Positions 35,301-47,110 of a stretch of DNA of 64,000 bases are shown here, one piece after another. A program made the translations under genes and the position numbers. The stretch comes from Austropuccinia psidii (lineage: Eukaryota > Basidiomycota > Pucciniomycetes > Pucciniales > Sphaerophragmiaceae). Where the stretch lies: NCBI GenBank assembly GCA_023105745.1, contig JALGQZ010000002.1, positions 48,148,497-48,212,496 of the forward strand, in the 5' to 3' direction. Positions within the stretch are counted from its first letter, which is position 1. Each line of letters opens with the position of its first letter. The notes under the pieces are model-generated. The model was not told where the DNA came from, did not search any database, and worked only from the letters and a program-made list of their open reading frames with translations.

Positions 35301-38300
35301 AATTCTCAGTATTTCAGCATTCTTTCATACCTAAATCATTCAAATCATTCACCTGAAGAGGCTATATATGTCTCTTCCATTAAGTCCTCTTTCTGTTCTG
35401 GGTTCCATATCTAACTAGGTATTACTTTATGATTTTCGACTCTAAGTCTTCTTTCTTTTATGAATTTTTAAATCTTTTACCTTCATTTTGAGCTACTATT
35501 GGTATACATAGAGGAGTGGTATTCCTTAAATAAAGCAGCTCTTTATCAGCATGGTGATAAGATTCAATGAATAGGACTGTGCATGCTTTTTGTTTATTTT
35601 ATAGTTAATAACTCAATACTACTTGAGTTTCATTAATTCAATTTGACACAAAAATGATAGAAGGCCCTAAAAAACTAAAATTTGAGTTTCATTTGTCCTT
35701 TAATTTTGTTGAACTTATATTTTGAAAAAAAAATACAAATTACCCTACTTGAAGGTTTTTAATTTATGTCCTTTTTTCCACTTCTATTTATAATACTCAA
35801 ATTAATATTTTATTCTTAATTTTTCATGGTTTCTTACTTTATAAAGCATCAATCTTAAACTGGAAAATCTCAGGTGCGCATCACTTTATCTTCTGGAAGT
35901 ATTTAACTCCATACTTCCCCTATTATAGAAGGAGGTTTTCTTCTGATTAATGAAAGTATCCCGTACAATAAATCTCTGATTTATTTATCAATGTGCAGTA
36001 ACCATGTGTAAGGAAACTGTATTCATTGAATTATAACCCATATTTAAGGAATTCTCTGATAATTTTCCTGAAGATTTTAATCACTCTTCATTATAAGCCA
36101 TTAATTTGAGGATGATAGGCGTTTGATAAATACTTTTTTTACAATATAGTCTATTAATATTGTTCCAAAGAGCAGAGATCAATTACGGATCTCTGTAACG
36201 TATAATATCTTTAAACAGTCCTGTATGGAAAATCATTCTATTACATATAAGGAGAGATTTATCCATGATGGATTTATCTTTATTTTATGACATGGTAACA
36301 TTACTAGCTTCTTTCCGTATATATATGTAATTACTAAGGAATAATTCTAGCCTTAGTAACCAACTTTTTGGAGTTCTAGGAGAAAATAAATGTGCAATTT
36401 GGCTCTTGGATATGGATGATAAATCCAAAATTCTTTCCAGGGATCATGTTTTATTTTTTGGAATTTGTATCTTTCCAGAATATGTTCTGTTATGAAATTT
36501 AGGAAGTATGGTATTTTTGAGAATTATACTCAATAATAAAATGAAACAGTTGTCGAGATCACTTGATAATATAGCAAAAAGTAACTATTGATATGGCTTA
36601 TATAAAATAAAAATAATGAATGTGATAACTAAATGGACTCTTCTACTAAGATATTGTGGTAATGGGTCTACTTATAGCCCTGGGTTCAGAAATTATCAAA
36701 TGACTAACTAAAATGATAATTACGATAATTGAAGGCTTAACTATATCACATACTTTAGATATATCAGCTATAAGAGCGCTTATTTTTCTTGAAGCTTTAC
36801 CACAAAACAGCTATACAAATGGAATTAAAACCCCTATTTTTAGTGAGAAGATGAATCCCACTATCCATTTTTGGGACTTATTGAGGCTGATATCCCTTTC
36901 CCGGAAAACCCACCTGTGGCTCCAAATACTAAATGATAGCTTTACTTGAGGAAAAAATGTGGTTTTTAATCTTCCGAAATCCTGAGATATCAATTTTGTA
37001 TACTAAAAGTGATAAAATAGTATCAGAGGAAATGTCATAGCTCTTCTGACCTAACATTAATATTCACAACAGTATAGAAAATGTCTCTGGGATTAATTTT
37101 TATCATTTTTGATGTGTTTTAGACTTTCTGAAACTCTTTTTCAAAGGTAAGGCATGTGAAAACTGTTATATCTTCTTAAAACCCAATTGTGTATTTCAAA
37201 TCTCTCATATAGAATATCCCATAAACTTTTCAAGATAAAGGAAAAATAAAAAGAAATAATTATAGGGCTCCGTTTACTTTTTGGGTATTTATACTTTTTT
37301 TGTTTCCCTTATCCTCCTATATGAAATTCATATCAAATACTAATAGGAATGGTGTGTTCTTAAAGGATATAATTCACTCATCAATTGTATATTTGTACAA
37401 GCTGTATGCTCTCATTAATTGAATTAATCAAGATTTGTGGATAGTAAAATTCTTTATGGAATATTCATTTCATGCCTATAATCTGTCTATAGCAGAAAGA
37501 TCACATACCCTCAATCCAAGATAGGCTAATCACAAGTAAAACTCTTCTGTAATCCTAGAGGATTTGAGTATTTTTTTATGAACATTTCTATTTTAAATTT
37601 CTGCCTCTTTTGTCCACTGGTATTCTTATTGTGTCTGATGATTTTCTTCCACTTCATATTACTATTAGTCATATGTTTTTAATTTATAAGTGTGTTAAGC
37701 TGTGAATTGGAGCTTATTTTTTTTCTTCTCAATAAATTTATATATATATTTCCCTTTAATTATGTACTTTTATACCATAAACTTCCTGGTACTCAGTACC
37801 TAGTAAAGCTCTATGTACTTGACCATCTTGAAGAACTAAATATTTTGTGTGTTGTAATATGATCAACTTTTTTATTGTTCCAGGAAATTTAATTCTTTCT
37901 GAGGTACTTTAAAAGCTTCCTTATTGCTTTTTATGTATTCCAGAATTCTACATTAAAAAGTACTTTTCAGATTATTTCTATGATACTTCTGAGAGATTTA
38001 CTCTTGTATAAATAATTAAAGGATATATTCTTCAATATACCAATCCAATACAATTTTTTTTCCATGGATTAAGCCATATTATTTTTTTGTTCTGCCAGAT
38101 ATTTATTGCATTGGTGGTATGTCTATTATGATACTTACTATTTGTGGGATGAGTGATCAAAACTGGTTCTGGCTTATTGTCCTTATATTCAACCAAATAT
38201 TGATTAATAAGATTTTATTCCCTGTTTATATATTTTCTAGGCTACTATAAATACTGTAAGGATCACATTTTTACTATATTTTATCTTCTTATTAATCCTC

Positions 38301-41300
38301 CTTTACTTAAAATATTTTCTTGAAGATTGGATATCTTCCAGACCAGATACTTCCATCAATGGTGATGATATTAAGATTGCAATAATACAGAATTGAAAAT
38401 TGCAATGATCCCTTGACTTTTTACCTCCAAATTGATTTTTTTAATTTATCATGCTAAGGGATTAGCGTCTTCATGTCTTATAGATCCTTTCTTTCTGGTT
38501 ATCTCCATTCCAAAAAATACATCCGTTGGTTGTTTTGAGACAAATTTTTGTAATTGGAGATAGCTATAGCTCTAGCTGAGAGTGTTGAGAATTTTCGTAC
38601 TTTTTATTATTTCTGTAAATTCCCTCCAGACTCTCAGATTAAAAGCAAACAAATAGACAGATTTTCATGCGGGTGTGCTACAATGAAATGGATTTAACCA
38701 TTGGAAATATCCAGCTTAGATATTAAATAATGATACCCATTTTGTTAATTTTTTATTCAAAATTCAAATATTAAGTTATTGATTTGAAGAATGTTTTGGA
38801 TTATTGATCACTCAGTCATACTACAAGTGTTATATCATGAAAAGTTACAATCCAACCTTCATAATAGTAGTATATATTATCAAAGGAGATACTTCAACCT
38901 CAAAATATGTTTCTTTATGAGCTTCATTTTCTCATTAGATTTCTTACTCAGCTTTAGAGCTAGTACCATATTTTAAGTATGTGAATTTAATTTTTGCGCT
39001 CTGTTTGGGGTCACTTGCTGAAAACTTAAAAAATATTTTGTTTATTCATAATATTTATTCTATTTTTCAACTTTTTGATTCATTAAGGATTCATCTTTCC
39101 AGTATTTTGCAAGTATGGATGCAAATATATGAGATTTCTTATACTTCTTATATTACTATCTTACTTATTCAAGAAAATAAGTACCAATATTGGTATTCTT
39201 AATTCCTCTCATTTGTATTTTTGGTATTTCATCATGATATACATAATCTAGAATTTAAGCGGTATTGGCCAATGCCCATCTACTGATTCCAATGGTATTT
39301 CTGTATTTTCTCTTCTTTATTAGCTATCATAATTTTTTCCGTATATTCTTTTATGTATATTTTTCTTATCAATATTTTTATCTTAGGAGCTCTCATGTTT
39401 GGACATTATTATACTTTATTGAAAAAAAACTCCAAATACACTTCTATAAAGATAATTGTGTACTATCTCAATTTTTCCCATATCATAATAAGTTCTTCAC
39501 ATGTATTGAGCCATATATTACTTCCTTGGGTTTAACTTTCTTTATTTAAAGCACAGTGGTCCTTATGTTTGTTTCCAGATAGTAATTTGTGCCTGGTGCA
39601 GAGCTGGATACAATCCAGATCAACAAGCATCAATTCAAGGTTTTTAGGGAATATTAAATGCTGATATGAGGAGTATTATTTTTTATTTAAGAGCTTTATT
39701 TGTGCTCTCATATGTCTCAGCTCTTCTTTTTTTGGTTTAATCAAGTTTTTTTTCCTCACAAAATCTATATGGGTACTTAGCCAAAAAAAGAAAAATTTGT
39801 CAGATTCTCACTTTAATATATAGAAACACCAATGAATTACATCATTTATTCATTATCCTGGGCCTTTTCTGTGTATAATACTTCTTCTAATCTGTTTTTA
39901 TCAATAGCTAAGCTAAATAATCAAGAAACATTTCCATATGCTTTATCTTTCTGAAAGCTGAAGTTTCATTTCTTTGGGTAAAGCTTTGAACTTCTTTCTT
40001 TAGCTTGTACTATTAATATTTTAGTTGTTTAAATATTTATAAAAAAGAAATAAGGACATAAGGATATATCATCAATTTAAATAAATGATCATACTTTCTA
40101 AATATCTGTTGGAAAAGATTGATGAATTTGTCACTGTTAATGAGATGGTTCATTTTCCTTCACACAATAAATTATTCATTATTTATAAAAATCAAAATCA
40201 GTTATTATAATAAGTATCTTATTATACTTTCTAATTGAACAAAATTATTTTGTAATTCTTTAAATACATCAATTGAAGATATATACCTTTATTGGGATAA
40301 TTTGGTATAATCTTCTTAGGCTATAGGGACTGATTACCTATCTGTAATTGTGTATATATTAAACTCTCTGAAATCCCTGACCATTATTAACTTCTTATTC
40401 TTCTGATAAATAATCACAGCAGTTGTAACTTCAAATTATCCATTATTAGATACTTTTTTACAATAAAATAGTTTAAATTATCTTTTAGATATGTCTTTCA
40501 AGGGATTCTTTAACTCTTTAAATTTTACAATAATATTGCTGTCTTATCACTGGAAGATGTCACATTGGTGGAATGTGACCTAAAAACTTCCAGAATTAGG
40601 AAGAATTTCACCTGGTTTAATATCCTTTTAGGAAGGAGATTACTTTGTTATGGTCTGGAAAGAATTTCTGTGACAATGAATGAGGTACCCATGTCATGAA
40701 TTTGATTCCAATAATTTCTGGGTTTTCTGTTTCTATGGGAAAAAAGGGGTTTTTTTGTAGGGAAATTTTGTGACTAATATATTTCCATATAATTTAGTAT
40801 ATGGGTAAGACCATAAGATATATGAATTCAAGGGATGTAGTTCCTTAGACCCAGGGGTACTGTAATGTTGTTGTAATTTGATATGCAACCTACCATTATT
40901 GATAAGGATTTCACCTGGTTCTATATCCTTTTTTGAAAAAGCTCACTTTTCTGAAGTCTGGAAGGAATTTGTGTTTCAATATTTACATTTATATAAACTG
41001 CATGAACATGAATTTCTTCCAGTGGCTCATTATCTGAATAAAAGAAAACTTTATACTAATATAATACGTCTATTAGTTACTTAGTATTTTGTGATATTTT
41101 TATATTATTTTTTGATTCAAAAACTTAGTTCAGGAAAAATTATTTCTTCTTCTATTATTTGGAAAGAGATATTACTGATAATTTTCTGGAATATTTGGAA
41201 AGAAAAGGTTTTGTATTTTACTATCTCCACCTTTGAAGTACTTTGTTTTATTTTTGGAATATTAATACAATAGATTTCAATAAGTATCTTCCTATAAAGA

Positions 41301-42272
41301 ATATTTTAAAATGAATATTATTCATTAATTATATCTCAGATTCAGGTCTTATTCCTACTGTTGAGCTTGTAGATACTAATCTAATATTTAATATACCTGG
41401 TGGGTACATATTATTACTTCAATTTCAAAATTGCACACCTTCTAATTAAATCAATTCCTTATTTAAAAAATGAAAGAAGATTTTTCAAGGGGTTTTTTTT
41501 AGTCTTTTTCTCGGAGAAAGAGATAAATAATTATTATAATAATAACATGAATTATGGTATCTAAACCAAAAGAAGAAAACCCACATCTGTTATATCTACT
41601 AAACCAAGTAAAAGGCTAGTAAGCTTACAGAAACTGAATATTGAAAGAATAAGATACAGAAGATATAGGTAACCATATGAAAGAGACAATTACCCCATCT
41701 CATATAAAATAATTCCTACTACCATTGATTAATAAATGACAGATATATAATTCTCTAAAAGTCTTTCTGAGCATAGAACTGAAGTTTTTCTCCCATACCA
41801 AATATTTAATTTTTATTAAGACCCAATCAAGTTGTATCTTTCATTAAATCACTCAAAGAGGGCTATTTGATGGTACTACCTTCAACACTTTAGCTTAAGC
41901 ATCAAAAAAGATACAATACTACACCCACTGAAAGATATTAAAAAGAATAACTTGTCATTTCAACCTTTTGTATAACAAGAACAGATTTTTTGAAAGATCC
42001 CTCAGATAGAATATTTTCTGAACTTTCTACATTAGGGATCTCAATAATACCCCTCAAGTTCCAGTATTTTAATTGTTTCAAAAATCTATTAGGTGTTTTC
42101 TCTCAAAATGGTAAAGATACTACTTTAAAAAATGTCAAAATAACTTTGAACCTGTATGGATTTTTCATTGTTAATCCAAAGTGGCTCTAGAGATATCTTT
42201 AAAAACTACCTCAGGGATAAAATATATGTACCATAAGAATTCACAAATCTCTCAAATTCTTAATCCTATAGT
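35301..42272. other. AT-rich decayed stretch
   Basis: About 7 kb with only short frames and long homopolymer runs. A weak integrase-like scrap is listed at 36713-36949. The frames at 39265-39549 and 40878-41084 are hydrophobic by virtue of T-rich DNA and are not convincing genes. Confidence 0.45.
36713..36949 (+). pseudogene. Possible Ty1/copia integrase scrap
   Basis: The 78-codon frame includes LPQNSYTNGIKTPIFSEKMN followed by PTIHFW. This recalls the stretch after the copia integrase core, where 'LP......TPYE...GKKP...HLR.FG' is usual. The spacing fits but residues are poorly kept, and no flanking RT or LTR is visible. Confidence 0.2.
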
Positions 42273-42277
42273 CTCAC
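42273..42277. repeat. Target-site duplication of element 2, left copy
   Basis: CTCAC lies directly before the TGTGAG start of the LTR and is repeated at 52340-52344. Confidence 0.93.
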
Positions 42278-44090
42278 TGTGAGCCTTGGAGGTAATTTCA
42301 TATACCCAAAAGACCACAAAATACAAAATTAACATATAAAAATAAATAAAATAAATTTATTTATATTATTAAAATAAAAATCAAAATATAAATATAAAAT
42401 TAAAAAAATTTAATTACAATTTAAAAAATAAAATTACTTTAAATTTTGAAATTGTAAAATTACATTTATACTTGAAAAAATTAAGTAAAAATGAATTTTT
42501 AATAAAATTGTAAAAAATTAAATAAATTTGGAAAAAAGTTAAATAAAAGTTATTATAACTTTTTATCCAAGAAATAAACATGTAAAAATTATTTCACCAT
42601 TGGATTCCTCATAAAAAATCAGGTGGGGTCACCTCTGAGTGAAATTCTTGTAACTCAACTCTAAATAAGCTTAAATTAAGCTTTTGGTATTTTCAATACA
42701 AAAGTTGAAAATCCTCAAAACTCTAATTTAATTCACACCACATGTGGTGTTAACCATCAATTTTTGTGTTAAAATTGAGGTGTTGTGTTTAGTTTAGAAG
42801 TTATGAGGAATTGAAGTATTTTCAATTGTATTCAATTGAAATGTCAAAATGTGCGCGTGTATTACATAAGTGAACTTTGATTTACATATGAGGTGTCAAG
42901 TATTACTGTATTGTACTGTACAATTCAATTGAATTACATATGTAAATTATAAGTATAATACATGATGAGGAATTAAAGGAAAAAATAAATTGGAAAGATT
43001 AAAATTGGGGGGGAAAAGGAACTCTAGCTCTAAGGGGGAGCCAGACCCCCAAAATCCTTGCTGACAGGCGTGGGATGTCAAAATTCACGCAAAAGTTTAT
43101 CACTTTTGGCCTGGAATTGAGTTACAGGGTCTGTGAACTCAATTGATGATGAGGTTTTGATACCAACTGGGGTAGTTTTAGCTGTTGCCAAGAGGGTAAA
43201 ACTACCCTTAAGATAAAACAAACTTAGCAAAAACAGTTTTAACTGGTTTCTACGCCTCTTACACACATTCTGACGTGTTTTGAAGGCTCTAGACTAGGTA
43301 TTGCTATAGTAATGGCTGATTTAAGGATCTAAAATGGCTTAAACCAGCCCTTTTTTGGTCCAAACCAGGGTTCAATGATGCCATAATTGGCTTTTCTGTT
43401 GTCAGACTTTTTTTCACGACTGACAAGAGTAAATTTTACTTTTGGAGTAAGAAAATTGGTGGCTATAAAAGAATTTCTTCTTTGCCCCACTTTTCTCTTC
43501 ATGTTAGAATCTTTTCCTTTTATTAATTAGTTTAAACACTGTTAAACCAATCAATAGAAGATTCCAACCACCATTTTTAAATCATTTTAATCCTTTTAAC
43601 CACGTGAAAAAATCATTATAATCATTGTTTGTAACTCTTATAATTGTTTTTACCCCTGAACCACCCCAAAAGTGAATTAAAGCATCTTTCATCACTGTAA
43701 ACTTTGTCACTTTGTTTCCAAATTCACTCTGGTCACTTTTGAACGTGTTTTCTCTTTGATATTCTTTTTAAAGACTTTGTTCTTTAATTAATTGCTTGCA
43801 GTTCTTTTCTCAATTAATTCCAATTGAAATTGCTCTTGAAGAAATTTCTTTTGTAGCCTTAAAATATCTCTTGTAGAGTATTTTTTGAATAAATTTTTAC
43901 TGTTGGTAAAACAATAAATTTTTATAATATTATTGTCTTATACTAATAAAGTTATAAACAATAAAACTGGCATGTTTTCTCTTAAAAATAATATTTCTTA
44001 CTATTTTTAATTGATTTTTACCTTATACAAATTTTGAGGACAGGAAAAGTACTTGATTTTTTAATCAAAGTTTCATATCCACACCTTACA
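42278..44090 (+). repeat. Element 2 5' LTR
   Basis: An 1813-bp LTR with inverted ends TGTGAG/CTTACA. It includes a TATA box (43464-43470) and an AATAAA at 43888-43893, which would place U3, R and U5 in the usual order. A 62-codon minus-strand frame at 43078-43266 is nearly identical in the other LTR (51308-51496). Given the LTR similarity this is expected and does not indicate a gene. Confidence 0.93.
43464..43470 (+). promoter_or_regulatory. TATA box of element 2
   Basis: TATAAAA in the context GGCTATAAAAGAA, about 630 bases before the LTR end. The copy in the second LTR is at 51713-51719 (GACTATAAAAGAA). No other TATAAAA in this part of the LTR is so placed. Confidence 0.6.
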
Positions 44091-44092
44091 TT

Positions 44093-44109
44093 TGGGGGCC
44101 CAGCCATGA
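44093..44109 (+). promoter_or_regulatory. Primer-binding site of element 2
   Basis: TGGGGGCCCAGCCATGA begins two bases after the LTR end. Its TGG start and GC-rich run are as expected for pairing with a tRNA 3' end (..GGGCCCCCA). Which tRNA it is cannot be decided from the window. Confidence 0.7.
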
Positions 44110-44311
44110 TATTTTACCTGTGACATATTTTTTTACTCTTTTTAAATCTTTTTTCTTATATTTAAAAATCTAAAAACATATAAAAAATACTTATAATCAA
44201 AAAATCCATAAAAAATAAAAAAAAATTATTATAAGTGAGGCTTATATTTTCATTTCTATTTGAAAATATTCTTTTTTTTACTTAATTAATTGGTTTTTTC
44301 ATCAATTTTAG

Positions 44312-44509
44312 TGTCTGAAAACGTGGTAAGACAAGAAAACATTGAAACAGCCTCAACAGTAACCAGCATTATTCCTGCCAGTACTGTTAATTCTGATCAT
44401 AAAAGTACTATTATTGTGACTCAGAATATTCAACCAGAGCCAATTTCTTCTGAATTAGTCAGCTTAGAAATAAGTAATACTCTTCAGCAAGCCAAAGATT
44501 TGGCCAATA
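44312..44509 (+). CDS. Leader exon of overprinted ORF (element 2)
   Basis: The frame is open from 44290 to the donor at 44510 and rich in Ser, Thr, Val and Gln (for example ENVVRQENIETASTVTS). It contains no ATG. The sequence TTTTAG at 44306-44311 could be a 3' splice site, so translation may begin in an exon further upstream. An ATG at 44106 followed by a GT at 44120 was considered but joins out of frame in this copy. Codon-like composition and lack of stops in AT-rich DNA argue that it is coding. Its role is unknown. Confidence 0.45.
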
Positions 44510-44574
44510 GTAAGTTTTCTGACGTAAAATTACTATTTTAAGCCTTTTTTAACCATAATTATGCCTTCAACCAG
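44510..44574 (+). other. Predicted intron containing the gag-pol start codon
   Basis: Donor GTAAGT at 44510, branch-like TTTAAC near 44550 and acceptor ACCAG ending at 44574; the length is 65 bases, like the introns of ERG28. The gag ATG (44561) lies inside it. Unspliced RNA would start Gag-Pol. Spliced RNA loses that ATG and joins the leader exon, in frame, to the second long frame downstream. Not verified by transcript data. Confidence 0.55.
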
Positions 44575-46816
44575 GTCAGGAGCCAGCTATAACCCCTCAA
44601 GCAGCTCCCAGAAAGGTAATAGACGTGATTATGGCAGAGGCCAATCAGGTACATAAGGAAAAGGGTCAGTTGATGACTTCCAAACAACTAAAATGGGTCA
44701 TTCTGAAGCTGATAATACCATTTTACCTTCAAAAATAGTTGACACTGCCACAACAAGCCTCTGTGGACATATACAAAGCCAGCCACAGTGCATACAACAA
44801 TGCACTTCAGTTCAAGGAGTACCAGATCCTTGCAGACCTGTGGAAGAATTTCATGAATTCTTACCTAACCGTGAGAAAATTCCTGGGCCATCCCAATACT
44901 TACAAATTGCTCAATGGATGGCAGCCATTGATGGAGAAGAAAAACATGATGCTTTTGACACTAGAATGGAGGAAAAACAACCCTCCACAACCCAAACCAG
45001 TGCCAAAAACAGCCCCAGTGGCCAGCAGCAGCAATTCCAACGTTCAAAAGAAGCCACAAGCTCCAAACAAGGGCAAAGGGAAGGCACCAGCCCCAAAACC
45101 TTACAGCCAGGGCTACAGAATCCCAAAGATTCAACAGGATGCCATGGAAAATGTATTTCAGATGGCCAGAACCATGATGGAATTACAGAAGAAGGAGGAA
45201 GCCAGATTAAAATATTAAAAATTATTTCTGATACTTTTAATTGTATTCCAGAGTTGTATAAAGCTATTTCTGACGTGAAAAGTCATCTTTCTGATAAAAA
45301 TACATCAATTTGTGACAATCTCAAAACAAATAACTTGAGTCTGAGCCAAATAAATGATACACTTAAATGCTTTGAAGGAGTTTTAAGAACAATTAAAACT
45401 TCCAATAATGATAACTCTTTTGGCATTAAAATAAATGAACAATCTTCCATCATTAAAATATGAACAAATAAATATTCTAAATTCAATATTGATGACATAA
45501 TTGAAACAAGAATAAAACAAGCCATAAACACTATCAAAGAGGATAATAAAAAAGCTCTTGATGATATTTCAAAATCATTTGCTGAAGTAAAAACAAATAC
45601 AATTGCCTTGAAAAAGCATTTTGATACCTCAAAAGAGGAAATATCAAAATCAACAATAAAGTTAAATGAAGTTATATCTGATAATACTAAACAAACATAA
45701 TTATGGAATGAGCTTACATATAAAGAGGATGATCATAAAAAGAATGTCATGGACTCTATACAAAGCTTACAACATGAATTAAGAAATTCACAAAGGTGTA
45801 ACAACAGTAAAATGAATTATATTGAACAACTGCTAAACACCTTGCCAAGAATGTCTACACCTCTGAACCAAAATGAGGGAGCAAGAATTCCTAATCCACA
45901 AGTATTGGATATTGAAAATTCACAGTTAAAAGAGGAATTTTCTACTTCTTTTCATAACTTGGAACCATCAATGGGCCAAGCACTCTTGAAAGAAGTTCCA
46001 AAACTTAAGGAATGGCCTCACTTCAGTGGTGAAGGAGAGTATGACCATATGGAATTTATTAGAGGTATTGACATGATCAAAGAGGATTTTGAATTACCAG
46101 ACAGATTGGTAACAGCAAGATTTAACACCTTGTTTACCAAATCAGCTCACAGATGGTACATCAAAATAATACAAGCACATGGACACCAGAGTTGGACTTG
46201 GTGGAAAACCCAAATCATTAACAAATGGGAAAATGATGCTTGGAGGTTTAAAGTTGAAACAGCCTTTGAATCTGCCAAATTTAATGCTGATAAAGACAAA
46301 GCTTTACCATGGTTTTGCCAACAAAAAGACAGATTAACAGAATTATATCCAGACATGTCAGAATTTATGATCCATAGAAAAATTCTGAGACAATGTGGAG
46401 GTGACTTAGAGCATGCTTTCAAAAGCAGGACTACTGAACAGTCTTCAGCAGAAGATATTATCAATATATTAGAAGAAGTAACCACCAGAACCAAAATTGG
46501 TTCTAGTAAGGTGAATGTCAAAACAAGGTTTAATACACCTTGGAAAGATTCTGTGGAAAAAAACTCCAAAGAAAATTCTAGTAATATCAAGTATAAATCT
46601 GCAGATACAGTCAGAAAGTGCCATATTTGCCAAAGTAACACCCATTTAGCCAATACATGTCCAAAAAGAGGGAAAATCAATGAAATTGACATTGAAAAAG
46701 AACCTGATGTTGAAAAAGAAGACATAATTGAAGACAATTCAGATGATAAGTCATCCATATTTTCTGAATCTTCAAAAGATATAGAAAATATAAATGCCAC
46801 TTTTGACATCATGTAA
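44561..46816 (+). pseudogene. Element 2 gag
   Basis: The start ATG at 44561 (MPSTRSGASYNPSSSSQKG) is the N-terminus I remember for this family. The frame runs to 46816 with stops at 44654-44656 (TAA), 45461-45463 (TGA) and 45698-45700 (TAA); a TAA at 46814-46816 separates it from protease. The first 900 bases encode a low-complexity Gln/Ser-rich region that shares its DNA with another frame. A coiled-coil-like region follows (45470-45740). The capsid domain begins at LKEWPHFSGEGEYDHMEFI (about 46000) and continues through WTWWKTQIINKW. The zinc knuckle CHICQSNTHLANTC (46619-46660) has standard CX2CX4HX4C spacing, and an acidic tail follows. The product packages element RNA in intact relatives. 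Confidence 0.9.
44575..45218 (+). pseudogene. Overprinted second ORF overlapping gag (element 2)
   Basis: In the frame entered by splicing the 65-base intron, the DNA is open from 44577 to 44735, broken once by TAG (44736-44738), and open again to TAA at 45216-45218. That is 212 codons in all within AT-rich DNA where stops are frequent. The first ATG in this frame is 44631. The product would have an N-terminal SQEPAITPQAAPRKVIDVIM, a probably helical middle (YQILADLWKNFMNSYLTV, then KFLGHPNTYKLLNGWQPL), a Pro/Lys/Ala-rich basic linker (KGKGKAPAPKP) and a helical end (MENVFQMARTMMELQKKEEA). It matches no family I know. It looks more like a folded protein than the overlapping Gag region does. 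The single stop probably kills it in this copy. Confidence 0.55.
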
Positions 46817-47110
46817 TCTTATTCCCACTTGCCACAATTGAGCAATGGTCAACTTGATTTATCAAAAGTTCAAGATGCACAACTTATGAAAACAAAACCA
46901 AACAGGGGGAAAGGTTATACAGCTGGTAACTCCTGTATAAAAGAAGTGGTGATTGACAACAAGCCCACAAAACTTTTACTTGACCCAGGAGCCTTCTGCT
47001 CTTGTGTTGGAAAATCTTTTCTTAAGACTTGTGTACCAAATTTTGAAGACCAATTGTTACCAATTGATGGTATAAATTCAATAGTGCAAGTAATCCAATG
47101 GAAGCATTAG
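46817..47110 (+). pseudogene. Element 2 protease segment
   Basis: Continues the gag frame after the TAA at 46814. LLLDPGAFCSCVGKSFL (Asp codon 46982-46984) sits where the retropepsin motif is expected but reads D-P-G-A instead of D-S/T-G-A. A one-base frameshift near 47070 moves the reading to the next frame, where [16 protein letters not shown] (about 47203-47250) supplies the second protease motif. Confidence 0.8.

Noticed and set aside
39265..39549. 94-codon hydrophobic frame as a membrane protein
   Set aside because: Its hydrophobicity follows from T-rich DNA (Phe/Leu/Ile/Tyr codons); an overlapping frame (39353-39535) looks the same.
43078..43266. 62-codon minus-strand frame repeated at 51308-51496
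   Set aside because: It lies inside the two LTRs of element 2, so being present twice follows from LTR similarity. It has no domain and is antisense to the element.
44106..44120. ATG at 44106 plus donor GT at 44120 as first exon of the overprinted ORF
   Set aside because: Joining it to the acceptor at 44311 gives the wrong phase and an immediate stop in this copy.
46147..46812. 221-codon minus-strand frame
   Set aside because: Exact antisense of the element 2 capsid and knuckle region; its composition mirrors that of Gag.
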